A stretch of 64,000 bases of DNA from Saccoglossus kowalevskii (lineage: Eukaryota > Hemichordata > Enteropneusta > Harrimaniidae), in assembly GCF_000003605.2 (NCBI RefSeq), contig NW_003105110.1, positions 50,583 to 114,582 of the forward strand, read 5' to 3'. This document shows, piece by piece, positions 35,851-49,349 of the stretch (the first letter of the stretch is position 1; the number at the start of each line of letters is the position of its first letter). The translations under genes and the position numbers were made by a program. A model generated the notes under the pieces. The model searched no databases, was not told the DNA's origin, and saw only the letters and a program-made list of their open reading frames with translations.

Positions 35851-38800
35851 CGGCTGACAGAGAGGCATCTGATTATAATCAGTTTTGAAGTTGCAACTAT
35901 CGGTCAACCGTTTTCGAGGGGGAATGGAACATTTATTTCTTAGTGTTCAGTTGCCTGACTTTTTTTTAAAACTGTGGACCAACTAGAAACTAGTTGGTTG
36001 TGTGCTTCCTTTTTTACACAGTAAATTGCACAAGACAAAACAAGTTTTTGTGCAGGGGAATTTCTCATTAGATGAGAGCAAAAACAATTTAACATGATCT
36101 GTAGCCCATCTTTGCTCTATTAAAAGTGCATCTCCAATTTAAGTGCATCTAAACCAAAAATCAAATTGGCTGTATACTGGATCATTACAATATTACCTAT
36201 TACCTATCTCTATATTTAAAAGCGTATGTGCTTTGTAATAGAGCAAATACAGTATCTGATTACTTCCTCTGGTATGAAGTTAAAAACATGTCATCTCAGC
36301 CTAATAAAAAGTGACATTCTTCAACCTTGACACAAAAATTGGTTTATACAAATACTTCAAGATGCCTGCATTGTAAAGTACTAACACTAGTGTTCTATCA
36401 CTTCTTTATAATTTCATCCAAATCTTAGGTCTCTCGTCAAATCAGTAGAATTGATTGATTGTAAAAGACAAGTGAGAGAAAAAGGTGATATTTTACTGGA
36501 GTTATGATAACACAAACAATCAATTCCTAGTCATGTTAAAATACAGCTCTGTTATTTTTCGCTTATTAAATCTTCTGCGGATTAGATTTTTAAAATATTT
36601 TTTTTTTAAAGAATGGGTCTTAAAATCACGAACGGGGAAGCTGGATTCAGACAGAGCTGAAAAATTCCAGAAATCATCTGTCAGCATTATGCTAATTATG
36701 GTATTGTTTATGAGACTGCTGATTGGCCAATGTTGTAATCCTCTTACAGATTGCATAAGACCAGCATGAAGCTTAGTTTGTGCGATATTTGTTTCCTCAG
36801 GATGACACAAAGTAGTCTTGTATTGTTTTCATACAGCTCAGATGTTTTATTCTAAAAGTTGAAAATGCAGCCGAATATTAAAAGGTAAACAATTAGTATT
36901 TAGGCCTTTTCAACAAAAATCAGATATTTCTTGCAGAATTTGCATATTCTGATTACCTTGCATTCAATTGACGTTATTTCGTTATCTTCATCAGCTGTCT
37001 GTCTTTCAATCCAATTTACAAGCCTTATCGTTTCCTTATTTATCAACAATTTGTCTTTTAACTCTGAAATATTGCATGCTCTTCCTCTAATTTGCAGTCC
37101 CAATTCTAAATTAGAAAAACATAATTTATGCTGCTTCAAATATTTTAATAACGAAAAATTTGTGATGATGAATAAAAAAAAAATTGTAGATGGTGTTAAC
37201 ATCTGACAATGATAGTGAATGGTTTTCAAGTATGAAAAAAAAGAAAAGGATTATTGTTAATGTTTTTAATTGCTTTTAATTGTGAATAAATAAATTATAA
37301 TTAAATTTTATTGTAGCAGGTTACATGTACATGTACCTGACGTTAGTGGTGAATGTTTTTTTTTACGAGTAACAGCTGATTATGAACAGATACCTCAAGT
37401 GAAATATTTCACCTTGTCCGGTATAGGGAATTAAATTAATAATGTATACCGCTTATTTAATATTCATGGATTTTTAAGTTGGTTCAGTGTTTTCTCGGTT
37501 ATTTGATAGGATTTGTGAAAGATAATTTCCTGTCACTTCTTCATTTCTCATCACTTCTACATTTCTGAATCCTTTTGCTTACTCCCGCCAGCGTGCATGT
37601 GATTAGTCTGACTCATCCTTTACTTTAATAAAGCCCTGTCTCGACTTACCTCTGGAAAGATGTCAAGAATGAATGTAGCTCTGCACACTGATGGGCAACA
37701 GTGAATTGAAAAATTGCTAAAGATGATCTCATTTGTTGTGGCATCTGTTCAGTTTTAAAGGTCAATTGCTCTATTTTGGAGATGAAAAGGGAAAAATGAA
37801 TTTTCAAAACACCCACTTGTTTGAAATGGAAGGGAGCAACTATTGAATTTTAGTTTATTTAATCTTATTTCACCGTCCTTGTTTTCCCTGGGAACTGCTA
37901 CTATAATTATTTTTCACTGCAACAAAATTTTGTGATTTTCACTGAAAATTAAAGCGATCTTAATAATATTCAACAGTTACTGTGATTTTTTTAAAACATT
38001 TTTGGGGTTCAAATGACAAAATCACACCATTTACTGAAAATTTGTATAACTATTGAAAATGAAAATATGAGTCAGAATCTGTTAAAATCATATGTTGCAC
38101 ATTAGAAATGCTACAACATATAGTGTAAATTATTTTTTTAAAGTTAATATTGTTGAAATCATTGATGTCATCTGATATGAAATCTTTAGCCTGTGTATGA
38201 TTTCAAATTGCACATGCACATATAGCTAGAAATTTTCACAATTCCAGGATTTCATGAAGATATAATTTTGTGAAAGTCATCGACATACATGTATACTCTG
38301 TGCTGTATGACCCAAGAGAAATTTGCACTGCTACAAAATATTCTGTGGTTTTCACTCACTTGCGAAAATCCTAAGAATTTGTCATTCTGATTTTACCTAT
38401 TTAAGTGCATGCACTACTAATGGAGAAAATATGGTATAGATGACAAGAAACAGTGTGTCTTTTGATCCAGGAATTAATCTATCAAGATCTTGATCTAAGG
38501 GATTAGAACGAGATCAATATTGCGTCACAATGAACGCCATCAAGTAATGAAGAAATATTGGGCCGACCCATGTTTGTATTAATATTGATAAAGTCTAGTA
38601 TCAATATAGCATGCTATCTGAACGAAACAGTAGTATTCAGTAAAACAACATGATTATTATTTGAAGAAAACAAACTTCTCGCTTCTGATAATACAGAGTT
38701 ATCAAGTAAAGTTCTCTGCAGCTATCTGCTGTGTTGTATAAATGTATTATCACTCTTTTTGCTGGAAGGAATTAGAGTAATTTCATTTGTGCTTGTAAAT

Positions 38801-38978
38801 TGATAGTGTTCTTTTTGAATACTTGTGTCTTTGGAACATAAAATATTTATTCGTTTATCAGTATTAGACAACAACAGTTATATATAACTTATATAAGGCA
38901 ACAACTTCTACAAATACAAAACATAATTCCGTCTTAGCATGATTAGACACACTGTGATGTTTAAGCACTGTCTTTGAA
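35851..38978. other. Presumed intron with one MITE
   Basis: No exon is accepted. MITE family 4 lies at 36099-36254. A - strand candidate exon at 37650-37716 was rejected as unsupported. Confidence 0.4.
36099..36254. mobile_element. MITE family 4
   Basis: The left part reads TTTGCTCTATTAAAAGTGCA. The right part, on the other strand, reads TACTGTATTTGCTCTATTAC and then AAAGCACATACGC. The inverted halves and the TA-flanked TACTGT terminus mark a foldback/MITE element of about 155 bp. Related ends occur at 27671, around 38391-38440 and around 56395-56440. Confidence 0.55.
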
Positions 38979-39189
38979 TACTGTGAAGGGGTTAATTATT
39001 CACTGGGTTTTAATTTTGCTTATTTCGCTGACTGGAAAATGCGCCAAATTAAAACCCGGTGAATATGTAAAATTGAGCATAGAACACATTATCTAAATGA
39101 TAAAACGGTGAATTTACAACCCACTGAATATGCCTGAAATGGTAAATTAGCAAAATTCAAACCCAGTGAAAATTAGTCATTTTACAGTA
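38979..39189. mobile_element. MITE family 2, copy 1
   Basis: TA-flanked, about 211 bp. The left end is TACTGTGAAGGGGTTAATTA then TTCACTGGGTTTTAATTTTGC. The right end on the other strand is TACTGTAAAATGACTAATTT then TCACTGGGTTTGAATTTTGC. This is an imperfect inverted repeat of about 40 bp. The interior is non-coding (AAACCCGGTGAATATG and similar). A truncated copy is at 43898-44025. Confidence 0.8.
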
Positions 39190-42100
39190 GATATAGGATA
39201 TATAAATAATAAAATATGTAGCTTCTATGATTTTGCACTATTCATGAAATAACTAAATATTTTATTGATATGAGATATGTGGCCTTATCGTATGGTGTAG
39301 CACTTTGATTATAACAATTTGAAAACCTTTTCACTTCTTTTGTCACCTTCCACAAAATAGTTCTGCTTAGTTTTGATAGCAAATGGTAATCAACATTTGA
39401 ATTCTGCGATCAAAGTTAATACACAACATCATATTGTTTTATTTTCGATCAAAACTTATATTTAATTTGAAAACAAAAATTAAATTAAATTATTAAATAT
39501 TCACACTAAAATTTGTTTCAGAAAATAAGCAATTTGCATGTGCCTGCGAAATTATTGGATAACCTTTCATTACAATTATATAATTATACCAATCATTCAT
39601 TAACATTCAGAATTTGATGCCTGTACATTTCTAGGGACTTTCTATAATTCAATTTGCACTCCTGTGGTTTTGTAATTTAATTTAATTTAAAAAATAAACA
39701 TTGTATGTTCACTCGTTGACCCCAGTTAGCCTTGAGGCTAATTTGGTGGCGGAAACGAAAAGCCAATAAAAAGTTAAATTATATGTGTGCTGTAGTTGTA
39801 ATCTCAATCACCAATGAGTGCTCACACTTTTTAATTTATCGTGCATGTGCCTACCAACTGCTCTGAACTGATCGGATTTATCAAGAATAAGCCGTGAGTG
39901 TTGCACGTAATCTCATGTTTTTCAAACCATTTTCCAGCAAAGTCTTAATGGTTTCATTTTTCTTTGATCGTTCGTATGTAAATAATTTTGATCTAAAAAG
40001 GAACAATGTTTACTCTTTTTGCTCTCAATTAGAATCGCACATCTCATCGTAATTTATGACACAACAAAAAATACAGTAATCAAAATTATATCGACAACAA
40101 ATGGGATAAGGAGCTGCAAGATTATGCAAATGATCGTGTATATAAGTTCTGTTTGATGCAAAAATTCAACTAATACTTAATCTGATTATTCTTTGTCATT
40201 GGAGCACTATTATTTATAGAACAAATACGATATGGAATTTCAACACACATTTTGAGTATTTTTGTAAGCTATTATGTGTGGTAAGTATCAATAGTTAAAA
40301 CGGTGGGGTCATCACCTGCATGTACGCAGGAATTGGGTCCTAAACAATGATAACAATGTATGCTAAAAACACAGGCTCATGGGTAGATGCTTGTTTGTAA
40401 ACAACGACACGTAATGGCATGTCTGCTTCAAGTGATTGTTTCGACTGTCCGCTTAAAATCTATATTAGGCTCAACTATCCCTAAAGGATTTAAATTTTTA
40501 TTGGAAAACGATAGAAAAAGATTACACACAACACAGAGAATTACTATTTGGTGATCAAGCCTTTCGTTGTTTAGCTTGAATCACCCAACATAAGGACAAG
40601 GCTTTACTTGTTTGACTATGTTATAGGATACACCATTCTCTGCCTCAGTAAATGTAAATTATTGTAAACGGATATAATGGTTCTACTCAAAGACGCTTTT
40701 CCGTAGCAAAATGTAGATTTCGTTAAAACACACATCCATTTATATCAATTATAATCAAGCCTGCACGCTCGTATAAAGAACAAGACGAGGAATTTGATAT
40801 TGATGAAAAACAGTTTGAGAATATCGTATATCCGGAGCCATTTATTAATTAAATAGAAAGGTAGAAAAGTAACAATGTAATAGAAATTATCGGTACCGTT
40901 GGTGTTTGCACAATGCATGATGGGTGTAACGCAATACCTGAGACAAATAAACGGGGATTGATGTGATGATAGCGGTTGATGGAAGGTCTGTAATGAGACC
41001 GACCTGAGACAAGATGTATAAATAATGTTATACAAACGGAATCAAGGGTATTTAAAATTGTAAACCCTGTTTTCCGATATATAAAGTGTGTTTAATATAT
41101 TTGCATATTTTGCAAAAATACATGGAAATTTTATGGTACATTCATTCTTGGTATTTCACTCGTTTTACTAGAAATACAAATAAAAAGATGAGTTCTCTTC
41201 AAACTACATTTTTTGATTTTCTCATAGCATTTGCTTCACCCAGGTACATGTTTTAGAGAAGTCTTCCTTGCAATATGTGTAGGGTACACACCTTACGATA
41301 TAAGGATTCTCACGAATTTGAGATTTCTATTAATTTTTGTATTTCTATACTTTTATGACAATTATCTTCACCTAGATTCCACATAGTGTTAAGTTACAGT
41401 GAGACTATAAAAATGTATTTTCCTTGTTTTGCTCATTTACAAAGCAACATAAAGTGTGGATGAGAAAAGTATTGTCAGAAATAGTTCAGATTCAATGAAA
41501 TTTCCAATTTCTTCCTTAGTTGATTTGATCGAGTACCATATAACTGGTAATTTTTTCTGATTAAGCTGAAGCAATATTTATAAAGATTAAAACTGTATGT
41601 GCCAAGATTTTTTCCTAAAATTGAGGTGCATTTGACAATAATACACAGGATTATACTGATATGGGAATTACCAATAACTACTGTCATTTTGAGATGCAAA
41701 TGTTGTTAGTATTGTATTTGCTGGGATGTTAAACTTGCACAGTGATTTATGCTAAGTGCCCAAAACACCATTGTATTCAATGTCCATTTACTAGATTTAC
41801 TCCTACATTTATTTTGGTTATTCTGCAATCTGCACTTACGTACTTGGTATTGTTATTGTTTTATATTCATAGAATTAATATTTATACCTTTCTGGTTACT
41901 GTACTGAGTAGTCATAATAGTTGACAGGACTGAAGATTTGTATATTCGTTACAAGTTTGGGCATTTCTTAGCTCATGCTAACTGTTGTTCTCTCTTGTGT
42001 GTGAAATCAACGGGGTTTAGGCAATATGCAAACATATGGGATTAGCTCAAATCTTAGCCCGTACTTAATTGGTGTAGCCTGAATGCAACGTCTATGGTAC

Positions 42101-42429
42101 TGGGGTAAATAATACATTTGACATCGATCAATGATATTTATTATTCTATTTTACATACGTGTATGCAGGTATATCCAATAACGTACATGTAGTTTGATTT
42201 CTGCTATTTGACTGTTTTATTGATGTATTATTAATGAAACATAACATTTTTGTTGTGCCTTGGGTGAAATTCACTTAGTACGAAATTTATCTTTGACTGT
42301 GTTCTTAAATTATTCTGTCAAAGTCTATAAAGAAAAATGGTCACAACTTCAAGGAATTGTGGGTAAATTTAATTTTGAGTAAATTTTTCACAAACCAACT
42401 AATAACAATGGAGACTTATTTTCTGTGGT
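39190..42429. other. Presumed intron, nothing recognised
   Basis: AT-rich with local poly-A/T. One ZNF143-like site (CAATGCATGATGGGT) lies at 40911-40925. Confidence 0.45.
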
Positions 42430-42473
42430 ACCATTCACATCATCTTTGCGCTGGCAAAGATGATGTGAATGGT
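42430..42473. repeat. Perfect 20-bp inverted repeat with 4-base loop
   Basis: Arms at 42430-42449 and 42454-42473 are exact reverse complements around GCTG. The left arm starts ACCATTCACATC and ends TTTGC. A perfect 20-bp stem is unusual for unselected DNA. It may be a recent foldback, a small hairpin RNA source or an assembly artefact. Confidence 0.9.
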
Positions 42474-44745
42474 CAATTTGTTCGACCATTGTTTCACCAT
42501 TATACCATTTGAAGCAGAATTTCTGTGTAAACCTGTATTTTCTGTCAACGAAATGACAGAAAAATTGAATGTTGCATGTTTATGTCAGTTAAGATGTAGT
42601 GTGGTTTCAGACGGCAAAATGTATTGGTTCAAATTTGAAATTGAAGTGATTGGTTGTTGCAAGAACACTCCTTGGCATGCCCCAATCAAATCATTCTTTG
42701 TAATTGTGGTCAAATACAGATTTTCCTAACACAATCATGCACTGGTTCGTAGATACGGCCATGGATAACCAGCTTCGGGAAAACAGTGGGAATTGGACAA
42801 TGCATTCACATATTCACGTTTTTTCTGTTACTTTTTCACTGCAGACAATTTTCAGAATTCACACATATTGTCATTTTCACCATAAAAACAGTATCTCAAA
42901 ATTTGAAAATGTTTATCCTTCACTCACATGGTATTTTTTATTCTTTACAAGGTTCCTAGGCTATGTTTACAGCATGTGTTAACAGATGAAATTCAAACAA
43001 CTATCGTGTGATGGCAGAAGTACTTAAATTCAAAATAATTGACATACTTGTATAAAGAAACAATTTATCTCTGAACTGTCTCTACTTCCTGTGCAATGCA
43101 TGCTGGGTAGTGTAAATGAGAAGCATCTGACCAATCCCTGCTTGTCTGTTCAGTTGCTAAACAAGATGACCTACTGTAACAGTACCAAACCACAATAAAA
43201 AATAAAACTGCTATGATTAATGCTGATGGTATCTGGACTCTCCAACCTTTTTTTTATGCGATATTAATATTTACGCCGATTATAGTATACTTACTTTGTC
43301 AGGTTATGAATGAGTGGGAGTAAGTGATTGTCTTTTTATTTTAATGGCTTTAGACTAGCATTTTATACATTTGTGATTTTGTTTGAAATGTCAAATGTTA
43401 TTTTTTGTTGGTTATTAAGATTTTCTAGGTTATGGTATGATTTTCTATTTATTAAAAACAAAATGTTGTGTCTTTGAATGAAAATGAATAAACCATTTTC
43501 CAAACTTTTCGAAATCCCAAAACAGACATTTTTGGGGAGTATTTTCACATTTAATAATGTGTTATGCACAATTAATGCTAGTCGATTTTGGTGAAGTAGG
43601 GGTATTACGCTATTTTTTCATCTTAAAGAAGGTATTGAACTGCAAAACAAAAAAACCAAGTTTAAAATTAAATCATTTGATTCATGTGGCAGACATTCAG
43701 ACATTCAGTCTGCACTGTTTGCGCATAACGGGACATCTGATAGAAGCACTGGAAATCATCAGTTAACCACTGCTATATCACTCACAGGAAATTTTAGAAA
43801 AAGTTACATACACCCCCAGTAACTAAAAATATATATCTAAAAAACTGCCATTTAAAAAGTTCCGTGAAATACCAGTAATCATATATAAAACCAAGCTACT
43901 CTGAAAAAGGCTTAATTATTCACTGGGTTTTAATTTTGCTTATTTCGCTGACTGGAAAATGCGCTAATATGTAATTGAGCATAGAACACATCTAAATGAT
44001 AAAACCGTGAATTTAAAACGGTTAAAAGTGACCCTTTAATTTGTCAGCTACAAATGTTCAGTTACATTTTAAGTATTACTTGTCCAATTCATAATGTAGT
44101 GAATCACAGTGAGTTGTGGTAAACCACAGAACTTTAAACTAATGCAGCGTCCACTGACACTGATACTTGCGTTGGAATCATAGCTTCTCTAATTCTAATG
44201 CATAACGGGTCTTGCTCTGTATTGATTCCCGACTACTTTGCATTGACATCAGGTGTGTTTTCCTTCACTGACAGCATTTTTTTTTCCTTCGCAATAATAC
44301 GAGCGATGCATGCATGCTTAGTTGCTTAACTGGACAAATTGTCTTGACAGTTATTTGTCACGTTCGGTTATTTTACTTGACATTTACCTTCATGCTTGGT
44401 GTCAGTACACCTTCAGGTGTGTTTTGTGTGCTTTCCACAACTTGTTGTTTCTGCTCGACTTGCTCTGAATTAATGTTCAAGATTCACCTATCTCTCTTTC
44501 ACATTATACTTAAACGAGACTTTATTCATTTCACTTTTTAAAATATTCAATTCTCGTAACTGATTTGGTTATCCTACACTAATGCATATCTCATCCTGTA
44601 ATTAGAGACGAAATCGTTAACTCGTTATAGTTTCCTTGAAGCAAACAGTGATGTCCCGGAATATCAGAATTCTAAAATACAGATCAACATTGCTATCAAT
44701 TAAACATTCATTTAAAGGGCTTCTATTAATCTTAAACTCATAAAC
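42474..44745. other. Presumed intron with a truncated MITE
   Basis: No exon is recognised. It holds MITE family 2 copy 2 and a ZNF143-like site at 43094-43108 (CAATGCATGCTGGGT). Confidence 0.4.
43898..44025. mobile_element. MITE family 2, truncated copy
   Basis: The left half matches 38979-39189 closely (TTAATTATTCACTGGGTTTT, then GCTTATTTCGCTGACTGG, then GAGCATAGAACACAT). The right inverted end is missing. Confidence 0.8.
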
Positions 44746-44924
44746 TTAAAGCGAGATATATGGGTCTCGTATAAACAAAGATGGCGACTTTGACTGTTGC
44801 GCAGATCAACGAGTACGAACGAGACGTTTCCAAGCTTAAATTAGGCAATTTTCATGTGATTGGAAAGTATCGAAGGAGTCACCGTCAGTAATCAGTGCAA
44901 GTTGCGACGACTACCGCGCTTTAA
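44746..44924. mobile_element. TTAA-flanked element with a short ATG frame
   Basis: Bounded by TTAA at 44746-44749 and 44921-44924. The right end on the other strand, AGCGCGGTAGTCGTCGC, matches the terminus of the MITE at 6189-6321. The left end starts AGCGAGATATATGGG, so only the first bases mirror it. Inside, ATG at 44792 in a strong context (AAAGATGGCG) opens a 36-codon frame (MATLTVAQINEYERDVSKLK onward to TAA). The frame could be a remnant of a transposon first exon. I do not recognise it. Confidence 0.4.
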
Positions 44925-44971
44925 GCATGGATACCAAATATTTGAAAACAAAAAAAATTATCTGTCAAAAA

Positions 44972-45256
44972 TCAAATAGTAAACAACGTCATCAAAGATG
45001 TTGAAAGTCCCAAAAATGAAGCTAACTCAACTACACCAGTATTGGGAAAAAATTTATAACATTGACCCAGCTGGGCACTAACTCTCAGTGCTTCACTATG
45101 CTCTTGGCTTTGTCGAGCAGAGCTTATCATATGAATTATTGTCCGTCGTCGTCCACCACCATGGTCTGTGTCAACTTTTAACTTTTTCAACTTCTTCTTG
45201 AAAACTGCAAGCCTGTGTTTTTGTACCTTTGGTAGACCTCTCTTAAATTTGTTCAT
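44972..45256 (-). CDS. Unidentified small basic ORF, doubtful
   Basis: A 94-codon frame: MNKFKRGLPKVQKHRLAVF, then KKKLKKLKVDTDHGGGRRR, later YKFFPNTGVVELASF. The N-terminal half is strongly basic, and the amino-acid mix is more protein-like than most frames here. It begins 48 bp from the TTAA element at 44746-44924. Its 5' end overlaps a local direct duplication (45222-45290 and 45418-45487). It could be a fragment of a transposon ORF, a host exon or chance. No family was recognised and no splice sites were confirmed. Confidence 0.2.
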   Translation of the reverse strand: MNKFKRGLPKVQKHRLAVFKKKLKKLKVDTDHGGGRRRTIIHMISSARQSQEHSEALRVSAQLGQCYKFFPNTGVVELASFLGLSTSLMTLFTI

Positions 45257-45487
45257 TTTATGATGATATCTTTAATTCTCTCTAATTTTGGTGAATATTT
45301 TTGTAATTTTTTTTAAAAAGTAATATTTTCGACTTAATGTTAAAAACAGTTCAATTGCATTGATATTATACACATACATTTAAGTACCTTAGGTCTGATT
45401 GATTTGATATTATACATAAAGGTGCTACAGGTAGACCTCATTCAGATTTGTTCATTTCCTTATGATATATTCAATTCTTTAATTGAA
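45222..45487. repeat. Diverged direct duplication, about 196 bp apart
   Basis: GGTAGACCTC...TTTGTTCATTT..TATGATATnnTnAATTCTnT occurs at about 45229-45280 and again at about 45430-45480. TTGATATTATACAT is also doubled between them. The copies are old, with many substitutions. Confidence 0.55.
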
Positions 45488-47624
45488 ATGTGCATTGCTA
45501 ACAGCGGAGCTATCTCAGCCGACAGGCTGCTAGTTTATCTACTTCTTGGTCTAAAATATTATTCATTTTCTCTGCAATGGTAATTTCAGACCAGTCTGGT
45601 TGAACGTGTTTTGTCATTTAATGCCAACTGGCATGGTGTTTTCTCAGGTGTGATTCTTTGTAACAAATCGTAAGTTTGGGATCTGTTTTCTGTCATTTCT
45701 GTGCTGGAGAGATGTCATTTTGTTGGGTCTTCGTCCTGTTAAAAATCAGCTGGTACAGCCCGAACTGAGGATGCCCTCAACCTGCTCAATTTTGTATCAA
45801 AATCTATTCTGTTAAAAACAATGAGAAATCATTTGCAGTTGATGATAAGACAATCTTCTCCGTTGAAACATTGTGACATGTCTTTGCTTTTAAAGTGACT
45901 GCGTACTTCGGCTTTAGTAATGTCAAATTGCATGATTTAGGTAAGATAAGAAAAAGAAGCAATAAAAACGGTTCACTGGAGACACAATATAAAAAATAAT
46001 AATGTGATTAATCGCTTGTTATTATCTCTATACTATTTGTCATTGTGTAGCTGGACCCGCTTTAGGGAGGGTAGAAGCGCCTTGCGATGCTGACTGTATG
46101 AGTTATCTTCATTACAATCAATCATGTGACTTAAATTAACAGTTGCAATTGGTTTTATGAGATTAAAGAATGAACGACGGTTTCTTAGTTGACGGTTTCT
46201 TAGCTCCCGTTGTTCTTTTCTTGTCTTGCTGTAAAACTCCATCGTGAGTGGAATTGTTATCATAGTGCATCGTTCAGGGCTGAGATTGAGATAAGATCAA
46301 ATTTCACTGGTGATGATGATGTCTCTGGTTCGGCTTGAATGCTAATAACGTTTTTCCAGTGAGAAAAAGTACTTTAAATCAATTTAATTTCATGAGTCGG
46401 TAAAGGGGGTCCTGCAGTGTGTGAGTGACTTTTGCCAAGTTTTGTTTTCAAGAATGGCTTTCTTGCAAATGTAAATGACTACAAGTGATTGTGGTCACCA
46501 TGTCTGTTGTCGCTAACAATTTCTTGTGCCTCAATAAACTCAAGTAATTTTTGTTGAATCTTCCTCAAACTTGGTGATATCATCTAACGTGTGTAATCTC
46601 TGTTTTGTTCAGTTTCGCCCTGCATGTAGATTTGATGGCTCTTAATAACTTTGAATAATAGCATTGCAAACCAAGACAGTAGAAAAGTATTACGGCAAGT
46701 AGAGTGATTGCATCGGTCAACATCATTTCTTGTACATGTATATAAATCAACTGCTTGCATCTTGCAAGATATAAAACAAATCTAAGCAAGGAAATGACGA
46801 CAGCAAGTCAGCTTACTGCAACCGCACCTGATTCCTCTCAGCGCATATCAATGAGCAGACTTTGTGATTATGGTCTGTATTCCGTGCAGCATTCCTTTGA
46901 GATAATTATTTTACCATTTTTGTCATCTGTTAACTGAGAATTTAATTTTACCTAAGATCGTGGTCGTATGAGGACCCCCCTGGGTTATCGTCATAAATAC
47001 CCCAATACTTGGGTTAATTCTACTAAAGTTGCTGACAGATTTACTAATGAGACAACAACTTGACATTAACATTCACACTTTAAGCTCATGTCTTATAATT
47101 TATTGCCGACAATGTGAATTTAGCATGTCGTCGGAAAACCACAAAGTCCTGAATGAGCTTTATGTGGTCTTATACCCCCCCTTTCCATTAATGATAGAAG
47201 ATGTTCTTGATTCTATTGACACCAGGGCATTGTTCAGATCAGAGTTCGGACTCTTGACTATTTACTCTTTGCACCAATGTCTGCTTTATGATATGAATCT
47301 TTTCTCCAAAGACGTTCTCATTCCCAGAGTGTCTTTTTCATCACTGTTGATAAGTGGCCAGCTGGTTTCTTTTCTTTTCCCTTCTCTTTTTATTCCTCTC
47401 TTTGGGAAAAAGGTTATACTACAAGCAAATGGAAGAGATTTCTCTAGTGCGCAGTCAGGAAAGCATTTTAGATTGAGCAAACTTGTCAGAAATCTGGCAG
47501 TGTTCTATTTCAGTATTTGTATTTTCTCACTTAGAAGAACAAGTGTTCATCTCTTTGAATGAAACCCCTCCCCCCAAATTTTGGTATATCATTTGTCAAA
47601 TTTATATACACTTTTCTAAATTAT

Positions 47625-47950
47625 TAGTCCCCATTTCAGACAAAAGGGACTATTAATTTTGGTTCCATTCATCCCTGTTCCCAAAGCCATTTCCACACAT
47701 TCTTTGACCAATCACATACAAACATTACAAAAAGACCTGGTATAATGACTTACATATGCGTGTCGATTTTACTTACCATTTGACCAAATACGGCTGACTG
47801 ACAGTTATTTTGGTCCTACATTTTTTAATATAAACAGAACAAATTTATTAAATTTTGTACCACGATTATGCATATTGGGTTATATGTGCGAGTCTTAATT
47901 TTTTTTGAGATTATGATCTGGTGGCCATTTTTTCACGTCAAGCCAATGCC
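47625..47950. repeat. Interspersed-repeat-like segment with TAGTCCC/GGGACTA hairpin
   Basis: TAGTCCC (47625-47631) and GGGACTA (47646-47652) form a short inverted repeat followed by TTAATTTTGGTTCCATTC. The arrangement resembles heads of repeats common in marine invertebrate genomes as I remember them. No second copy lies in the window, so extent and class are uncertain. Confidence 0.25.
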
Positions 47951-48859
47951 TCTCATAGAAAGGGATATTCTTTTTGGATCAATTATTTGGATATTCTAAT
48001 TGGTCTACGGTGTGGATATTCTGTATCACCATGGCAACCTATTGTCTAAACATGATACTCCAACAAGTGGGTTTTCAAGAGGGGGAATTTACGGAGGATA
48101 AGTATTGTCCAAACACTAATGTCATTAATCTTACTTCAACAGTCACATCCTGTCCAAACAGTAGCTGTTGTTTTCATACAGTTCCTACTGCATTGGTATT
48201 TGAATTGCTAATATGCAATCAATATCTGTCATACTTAAGCCCATCTCCAAGCATTAGCGATTTTACTAGCGCAATATGATAAATCATGGGAAATGTCTTC
48301 CCATTTATGCCATTATCTGTGAAATGACAAAATTTATAGTTCTGTGGGATTACTCATGGCATCTGAGAAACTCATTTGAAGGCTAAGAGAACTATCTCAT
48401 CAGCAACCTGCTATAAGCTGCAATCATCCGGCTGCAATAAGAATTGATGAATGGACATTCTTTCTTTTACTAAACACATATTATCGGCTCCCCCATGGTG
48501 ACCAGAACATGGTCTGTGGTCTGCATATCTGGTGTCAATATCTACCTGCCTCTATGGGCGGTATTAATATGTATAGAGGCACTATATTTTGTTTTAACGA
48601 ACTAGACTGAAATTGCCCTGATAAGTATGAGACATGTTATTGCATCAGCAGCTCTCATTCCTTTGTAATCTTTTTCTTGTATTTTAAAAATGAATATTTA
48701 ACGACATAATTTATAAAAAATGTAACGACATAAAAAATTTAGTGGAACATTTGGCACATTTTTATGTATTTTTAGAAAAATTCAATTTTGGATCTAAGAG
48801 ACATGATTTTACAGATCTTGATCAAAATTAGTGAAAAAATAGAAAAGATTACGCTTGTT

Positions 48860-48906
48860 TATTTGTCGCAGATGACAAAAATTGACTTTGGCACTTACAG
48901 GGTTAA
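48860..48906. mobile_element. End of a TTAA-type MITE
   Basis: GACTTTGGCACTTACAGGG precedes TTAA (48903-48906) and parallels the right end of the element at 976-1171 (GACTTTGGCACTCAAAAAG then TTAA). The other end was not found. Confidence 0.4.
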
Positions 48907-49349
48907 TGGTTCTTCAGTACACATGTATGTCTCCTCATCGGCTGATCTAAATGCATGATACATTCCCACATTAGCAGGATGTGCATTTCACCTGGCACTT
49001 AGTATGAGAGACGTATAATGAATCGCTGTAGTCGTCCACAAACACATGTAATCTTTCACTGTATTTGAAACTGTTTAACCTCACCTGTGAGGAGTTTTGT
49101 GCGCTAATACTGCATTACCATGGTTACTATGGTCTAATGAGATGGGAATGTACCGTAGTTTGTAATGTCTAGCGGTTCTAATCCGTGAATGTTTTAGTGG
49201 GTAGACATTTTGAAAGTGTCTAGACTGCAAATTTGACTTTGTACCACTTAGTGAGTCAACAAATGAGGCATGGGGGAGTTACCTAATTCGTTAGTGGCAA
49301 TAGGAACATTGTAAGGTCAAATAAAATATCATTGCCTTCTCTAAAATAT

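Larger units (their letters stand above)
44925..49349. other. Presumed intron, mostly unassigned
   Basis: Contains the doubtful ORF at 44972-45256, an interspersed-repeat-like segment at 47625-47950 and the end of a TTAA element at 48880-48906. A 177-codon frame (47029-47562) is open but unsupported. Confidence 0.4.

Noticed and set aside
37650-37716. - strand candidate exon ending in GAG|GTAAGT with acceptor ATCTTTAG
   Set aside because: Good donor consensus but a short 67-bp exon with no recognisable peptide. One such match is expected by chance in this much sequence.
47029-47562. 177-codon open frame, the longest outside repeats and gaps
   Set aside because: No recognisable domain, no splice or promoter context, hydrophobic low-information sequence. 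A frame this long is uncommon but possible by chance over six frames of 64 kb.
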